From: Bacteroidota bacterium
GTDB taxonomy: Bacteria; Bacteroidota; Bacteroidia; Chitinophagales; Chitinophagaceae
NCBI GenBank assembly: GCA_021824855.1
Contig: JAKAJX010000059.1
Coordinates: forward strand, 1 to 8,577
Reading direction: 5' to 3'
DNA: 8,577 nt
The translations under genes were made by a program, and so were the position numbers. Below are positions 5,132 to 8,577 of this stretch, one piece after another; the first letter of the stretch is position 1; every line of letters starts with the position of its first letter. Under the pieces are notes generated by a model that did not search any database, was not told where the DNA came from, and worked only from the letters and a program-made list of their open reading frames with translations.

Positions 5132-7576
5132 ATGTTTTATTATTGGATAAAAATAGGATGGCTGTTTACTTTTGGTTTAATGGCTATTTCGCTCTTTGCA
5201 CAAAATGAGGCTTGTCCAATTAATATTAATTTCTCTACAAAAGATTTAACACATTGGGCAGCTTATACGGGCAATAATGCCAATGGCAATGGCCCAACAG
5301 CTATTATGCAAAAATACGATACCAGCGTTGCAGCACCTGTTGGTACAATAGGTAATAAAGGAATTAACGAATACACTTTTTCAACGCCGGGTATTCAAGT
5401 ACTTACCCAAAACAGTACCGATCCTTTTGGAGGCTTTGCTACTATTCCCACCATCAATGGGTTTAATTATGGTTATTCAATTATGTTGGGCTCTACTACC
5501 ATTACAACCGGTAATGGCACAGGTACAAAAGGTGGTTTAATAAGAGGTATTAGTTATGTAATTAATGTACCTGCGGGTTCTCCATCGGCACCTTATACCA
5601 TGACCTATGCTTATGCCATGGTTTTAGAAAGTGCTCCACACCTAACCTCGCAAGTGCCTCTTTTTTCTGCCAACTTAAATACCAATACCGGAACTATAGA
5701 TTGTGCCAATGCCTATTATCAATTACCCACTATTGCATCGGGCACCAGCTTTGTATTAGACCAGAATGCAGCAATTAAAGAAGGTTTTAGTTTAAGTAAT
5801 ACACTATCGCCCAACGATAATGGAAATATCAACGAGTCGAAAAAAAGGGTTTGGACAAAAGGATGGACAGAAGTTACATTTGATTTATCACCGTATCGTG
5901 GTCAAAAAGTAGTATTAACTTTTGAAGCAGATAATTGTGTACCCGGTGGGCACTTTGCTTATGCCTACATTGCATTAAGAAATACTTGTGGCGGATTAAC
6001 TATAACCGGCGATAATCCTGCTTGTATCAATAATACTTCCATATATACTATTCCGGCATTAGCCGGAGGTACTTATAATTGGATAGTTCCGAATGGATGG
6101 ACCATTTTAAATAACTCAAATAACACCAATATTTTATCGGTAATTGTGGGAAATACATCCGGGCAAATATCAGTTAATCAAAAAAATACTTGTGCCAATT
6201 TATCTGCTTCGCTAAATGTAAATACTTCTCCACCAACTATAGCCGGAACCATAACCGGAAATACTACGGTTTGTACCGGAAACAATAGTTCTATTTTACA
6301 ATTAAACGGCAATGTCGGTACTGTTATAAAATGGTTATCCTCTACCGATTCTATTAATTGGAGAGATATTGGCAATCCGAATACAACATCGTATACAGCA
6401 GCTAATTTATTAAATTCAACTTATTACAAAGCAGTAGTACAAAATGGTAGTGCTTGTGCATTAGATACGTCTAATAATGCAACAATTATTGTTAGTGAAA
6501 AAAGTGTAGGCGGAGCAATTAGTCCATCAAACATTTCTATTTGCTTAGGCCAAAATAAAGGTGCTAACTTAACTGCAAATGGCTTTAAAGGAAAAATTAT
6601 TAATTGGCAATCTTCTACCGATACTTTGCATTGGAAAAATATTAATCCTATTTATACCGATTCGGTTTATAGTGTTTTAGCATCGAGTACGCCAACACAA
6701 TATCGGGTAGTAGTACAAAGCGGTGCCTGCCCTGCCGATACCAGCACAACTGCTTATACAGCCATTTATGATGCGTTATTCCCTCAAGCAACTATTTCGC
6801 CCACCGATACCAGTATTTGTTTTGGCACAAAAGCTATTTTAAACTTAAATATTCAGGCAGCTACAAGTTATACATGGTCAACCAAAATTGCCCTATTCGA
6901 TCCTAATAACAACAACCTATCATCCAATCCGCTGTACCTTACTGCACAAGCAGCCCCATCTAAAAAAACAAATTATATTATTAGTTTTAAAAATGGCAAT
7001 TGCCCTAACATTTTAACCGATACATTTAAAATAAATGTTTTACCGCTTATTACGCTACATGCCGGACATGATACAGCTATTATTGCCAATCAGCCTTTAC
7101 AATTAACCGCTACTACCACCAGCCAAGAGCCACTTTCTTATACTTGGAGCCCAACAATAGGATTAAACAATTCATCTATTTATAATCCCATCGCTACTTT
7201 AAATGCCGGTATCGATTCTATAAAGTATAAAGTAACTGCCACCAATGCTATTGGCTGCTTTGCAGAGAGTTTTATAACTGTAAAGATTTATAAGTCTAAT
7301 CCGGAAATATTTATTCCCAGTGCATTTACACCTAATAAGGATGGACTTAATGATATACTTAAACCCATTACCGTTGGACTATCTAAATTGAATTTTTTTA
7401 GGATATACAATCGGTACGGACAATTATTATTCAGCACATCACAAATTGGAGATGGATGGGATGGAACATTTAATGGAACACAACAACCCAGTGGTGCGTA
7501 TGTTTATGTTGCAGAAGGAATTGATTTTAAAGGCAACAATATTTTTAAGAAGGGAACTGTTGTATTAATTCGTTAA
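5132..7576 (+). CDS. Secreted multidomain protein with PKD/Ig-like repeats and type B T9SS sorting domain (CHU_C)
   Basis: A probable surface adhesin or gliding-related protein of 814 residues, exported by Sec and then the type IX secretion system. Signal peptide: 1-23, ending SLFA before QN. Residues 24 to about 285 form one beta-rich N-terminal region with no family I can name, ending in WTKGWTEVTFDLSPYRGQ and EADNCVPGGHFAYAYIALRN. A PKD-like module follows at about 288-368 (TYNWIVPNGWTI). Two related Ig-like modules lie at about 369-455 and 458-545, sharing a W.SSTD...W core. Two more PKD-like modules lie at about 549-636 and 637-722. The CHU_C gliding-motility C-terminal domain is 723-814 (IFIPSAFTPNKDGLND, FRIYNRYGQLLFST, GDGWDGTFNG, PSGAYVYV). 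The gene starts 32 bp after the hydrolase, probably in the same operon. No catalytic motif is seen; the ligand is unknown. Confidence 0.9.
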   Translation: MFYYWIKIGWLFTFGLMAISLFAQNEACPININFSTKDLTHWAAYTGNNANGNGPTAIMQKYDTSVAAPVGTIGNKGINEYTFSTPGIQVLTQNSTDPFGGFATIPTINGFNYGYSIMLGSTTITTGNGTGTKGGLIRGISYVINVPAGSPSAPYTMTYAYAMVLESAPHLTSQVPLFSANLNTNTGTIDCANAYYQLPTIASGTSFVLDQNAAIKEGFSLSNTLSPNDNGNINESKKRVWTKGWTEVTFDLSPYRGQKVVLTFEADNCVPGGHFAYAYIALRNTCGGLTITGDNPACINNTSIYTIPALAGGTYNWIVPNGWTILNNSNNTNILSVIVGNTSGQISVNQKNTCANLSASLNVNTSPPTIAGTITGNTTVCTGNNSSILQLNGNVGTVIKWLSSTDSINWRDIGNPNTTSYTAANLLNSTYYKAVVQNGSACALDTSNNATIIVSEKSVGGAISPSNISICLGQNKGANLTANGFKGKIINWQSSTDTLHWKNINPIYTDSVYSVLASSTPTQYRVVVQSGACPADTSTTAYTAIYDALFPQATISPTDTSICFGTKAILNLNIQAATSYTWSTKIALFDPNNNNLSSNPLYLTAQAAPSKKTNYIISFKNGNCPNILTDTFKINVLPLITLHAGHDTAIIANQPLQLTATTTSQEPLSYTWSPTIGLNNSSIYNPIATLNAGIDSIKYKVTATNAIGCFAESFITVKIYKSNPEIFIPSAFTPNKDGLNDILKPITVGLSKLNFFRIYNRYGQLLFSTSQIGDGWDGTFNGTQQPSGAYVYVAEGIDFKGNNIFKKGTVVLIR

Positions 7577-7578
7577 AA

Positions 7579-7586
7579 TATTTTTG
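7579..7586 (+). promoter_or_regulatory. Candidate promoter -7 element for the dehydrogenase gene
   Basis: TATTTTTG fits TAnnTTTG exactly and lies 2 bp after the stop codon of the secreted-protein gene. GTTG at 7559-7562 could be the -33 element, with a 16-base gap that is slightly short of the usual 17-23. Transcription would begin near 7593, giving a leader of about 34 bases. No terminator separates the two genes, so read-through is also possible. Confidence 0.45.
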
Positions 7587-7626
7587 AATAAAAAATCAAC
7601 TTTTAAATTGAATAAAATTTTTAGCT

Positions 7627-8385
7627 ATGAATAAAACTATTCTTGTAACCGGTGCTACATCTGGTTTTGGTAAAGCAATAGCAGAAAAATTTGCAGCCAA
7701 TCAATCAAATATTATTATTACCGGAAGAAGAAAAGATGCATTACTTGCTTTAGCCAATGCGTTAGAAACAAAATATACAATAAAGGTTTTACCATTAACT
7801 TTTGATGTTAGAAATAAAAAGGAAGTATTTACTATTTTATCGGGATTAACTGATGAATGGAAAAATATTGATGTGCTAATTAATAATGCCGGACTTGCAT
7901 TGGGCAGAGATAGTTTTGAAAATGCAGCAATTGACGATTGGGAAACGATGCTCGATACCAACGTTAAAGGCATGATGTATGTTACTCGAGCTATTTTACC
8001 TTACCTGATTGCAAAACAAAAAGGGCATATTATTAATATAGGTTCTATTGCAGGAAAAGAAGTGTATCAATATGGCAATGGATATTGTGCCAGCAAATAT
8101 GCCGTAGATGCTTTAAGTAAAAGCATGAGAATTGATTTATTACATCATTCTATTAAAGTTACGGCAATACATCCGGGAGCTGCCGAAACTGAATTTTCTT
8201 TAGTACGCTTTAAAGGCGATGCAGCAAAAGCTGCTGCAGTTTATGAAGGTTATACGCCATTATATGCTACCGATATTGCCGATACAGTTTTCTATTGTAC
8301 TACATTACCCGAGCATGTATGCATTAACGAATTAACTATTATGCCTACTGCACAGGCCAATGCAAATTTATTTTATAAAAAATAA
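7627..8385 (+). CDS. ydfG: YdfG-like short-chain dehydrogenase (NADP-dependent 3-hydroxy acid dehydrogenase)
   Basis: A cytoplasmic classical SDR of 252 residues that by family would oxidise short 3-hydroxy acids such as serine or 3-hydroxyisobutyrate, or reduce malonic semialdehyde. The Rossmann cofactor motif is TGATSGFG (8-15). Arg34-Arg35 after the second strand point to NADP(H). NNAG is at 86-89, and the catalytic residues are Asn112, Ser140, Tyr153 and Lys157 (GYCASK). The stretches INNAGLALG, DDWETMLDTNVKG, GHIINIGSIAG, TEFSLVRFKGD and TLPEHVCINELTIMP closely follow E. coli YdfG as I recall it, which supports the subfamily call. It probably has its own promoter at 7579. Its stop is 2 bp from the stop of the convergent sprA-like gene. 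The SDR assignment is sure; the physiological substrate is inferred. Confidence 0.92.
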   Translation: MNKTILVTGATSGFGKAIAEKFAANQSNIIITGRRKDALLALANALETKYTIKVLPLTFDVRNKKEVFTILSGLTDEWKNIDVLINNAGLALGRDSFENAAIDDWETMLDTNVKGMMYVTRAILPYLIAKQKGHIINIGSIAGKEVYQYGNGYCASKYAVDALSKSMRIDLLHHSIKVTAIHPGAAETEFSLVRFKGDAAKAAAVYEGYTPLYATDIADTVFYCTTLPEHVCINELTIMPTAQANANLFYKK

Positions 8386-8387
8386 TA

Positions 8388-8577
8388 TTATTGAGTTAAT
8401 GATACTCTTACCTGCAATCCGCCACGGGTAATAATGGTAGGAGATGAAGTAGAGATATAGGGTGTAGCCCTTGTTTGATCGAAATACAATTTTATGTTTA
8501 TTCTATTATTCAATACATAATCTATAGCAGGCTGTATAATAATTACTCTTTGTCCACCTGTTCCATAGGCATTGCTT
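8388..8577 (-). CDS. sprA: C-terminal end of probable SprA (T9SS outer membrane translocon), cut by window edge
   Basis: Only the last 62 codons are visible, ending in TAA at 8388-8390. SprA is a giant outer membrane barrel of more than 2000 residues that forms the T9SS secretion pore and is needed for gliding in Flavobacterium. The visible part reads as alternating barrel strands: VIIIQPAIDYVLNNRINIKL, then YFDQTRATPYISTSSPT, then TRGGLQVRVSLTQ. From memory, SprA proteins end similarly, with a DY..N.R.N..L.FD segment, PY.STS.PT, and a final TR.G...R..L strand. Another large outer membrane barrel cannot be excluded from so short a piece. It converges on the dehydrogenase gene with no terminator hairpin between the stops. 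Its presence fits the T9SS-sorted protein encoded at 5132. Confidence 0.68.
   Translation of the reverse strand, partial: SNAYGTGGQRVIIIQPAIDYVLNNRINIKLYFDQTRATPYISTSSPTIITRGGLQVRVSLTQ

Noticed and set aside
5132..5230. Possible lipoprotein signal (Cys near the signal peptide end)
   Set aside because: The residues before Cys are QNEA, which do not fit a lipobox, and a Sec signal ending in LFA before QN explains the region better. The same holds for the Lnb-like protein.
1..8577. Mobile element, prophage, CRISPR or defence system
   Set aside because: No transposase, integrase, terminal inverted repeats, repeat-spacer pattern or defence gene was found on either strand, and base composition looks even across the window.

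Overview
The window is AT-rich, compact DNA from a member of the Bacteroidota, most likely in or near the Chitinophagaceae. The lineage call rests on four things: a SusC/RagA-type TonB-dependent transporter, a large secreted protein ending in a type B type IX secretion (CHU_C) domain, the probable 3' end of the T9SS translocon gene sprA, and TAnnTTTG -7 promoter elements. Shine-Dalgarno sequences are essentially absent and start codons follow A-rich leaders, as is usual in this phylum. No tRNA, rRNA, CRISPR array, transposase or phage gene is visible.

Layout. Positions 1-1670 (minus) hold the N-terminal 556 residues of a SusC-like outer membrane transporter, cut by the left edge. A 261-bp divergent gap follows, with a perfect dyad, a promoter-like element and a terminator-like hairpin in the greA leader. 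greA (1932-2399) ends at a strong hairpin terminator. A 278-bp gap (2400-2677) contains that terminator, a weaker second hairpin and a doubtful 21-codon minus-strand ORF. Then, all on the plus strand, come a HIT-family protein (2678-3067), an Lnb/DUF4105 membrane protein (3148-4299, GTG start), an alpha/beta hydrolase 2 bp after it (4302-5099), a T9SS-exported adhesin-like protein (5132-7576) and a YdfG-like short-chain dehydrogenase (7627-8385). The right edge holds the last 62 codons of a minus-strand gene that looks like sprA, converging on the dehydrogenase with a 2-bp gap.

How the genes relate. Most of the window serves the cell envelope: nutrient uptake (SusC), lipoprotein N-acylation (Lnb), a secreted multidomain surface protein, and the outer membrane translocon through which such proteins leave (SprA). 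The lnb and hydrolase genes are tightly coupled and the secreted-protein gene follows after 32 bp, so these three are probably one transcription unit. greA, the HIT gene and the dehydrogenase are housekeeping. No clearly new multi-gene system is present. The most testable observation is a hairpin plus eight-T tract between a promoter-like element and the greA start codon, which would suit attenuation of greA or release of a short leader RNA.
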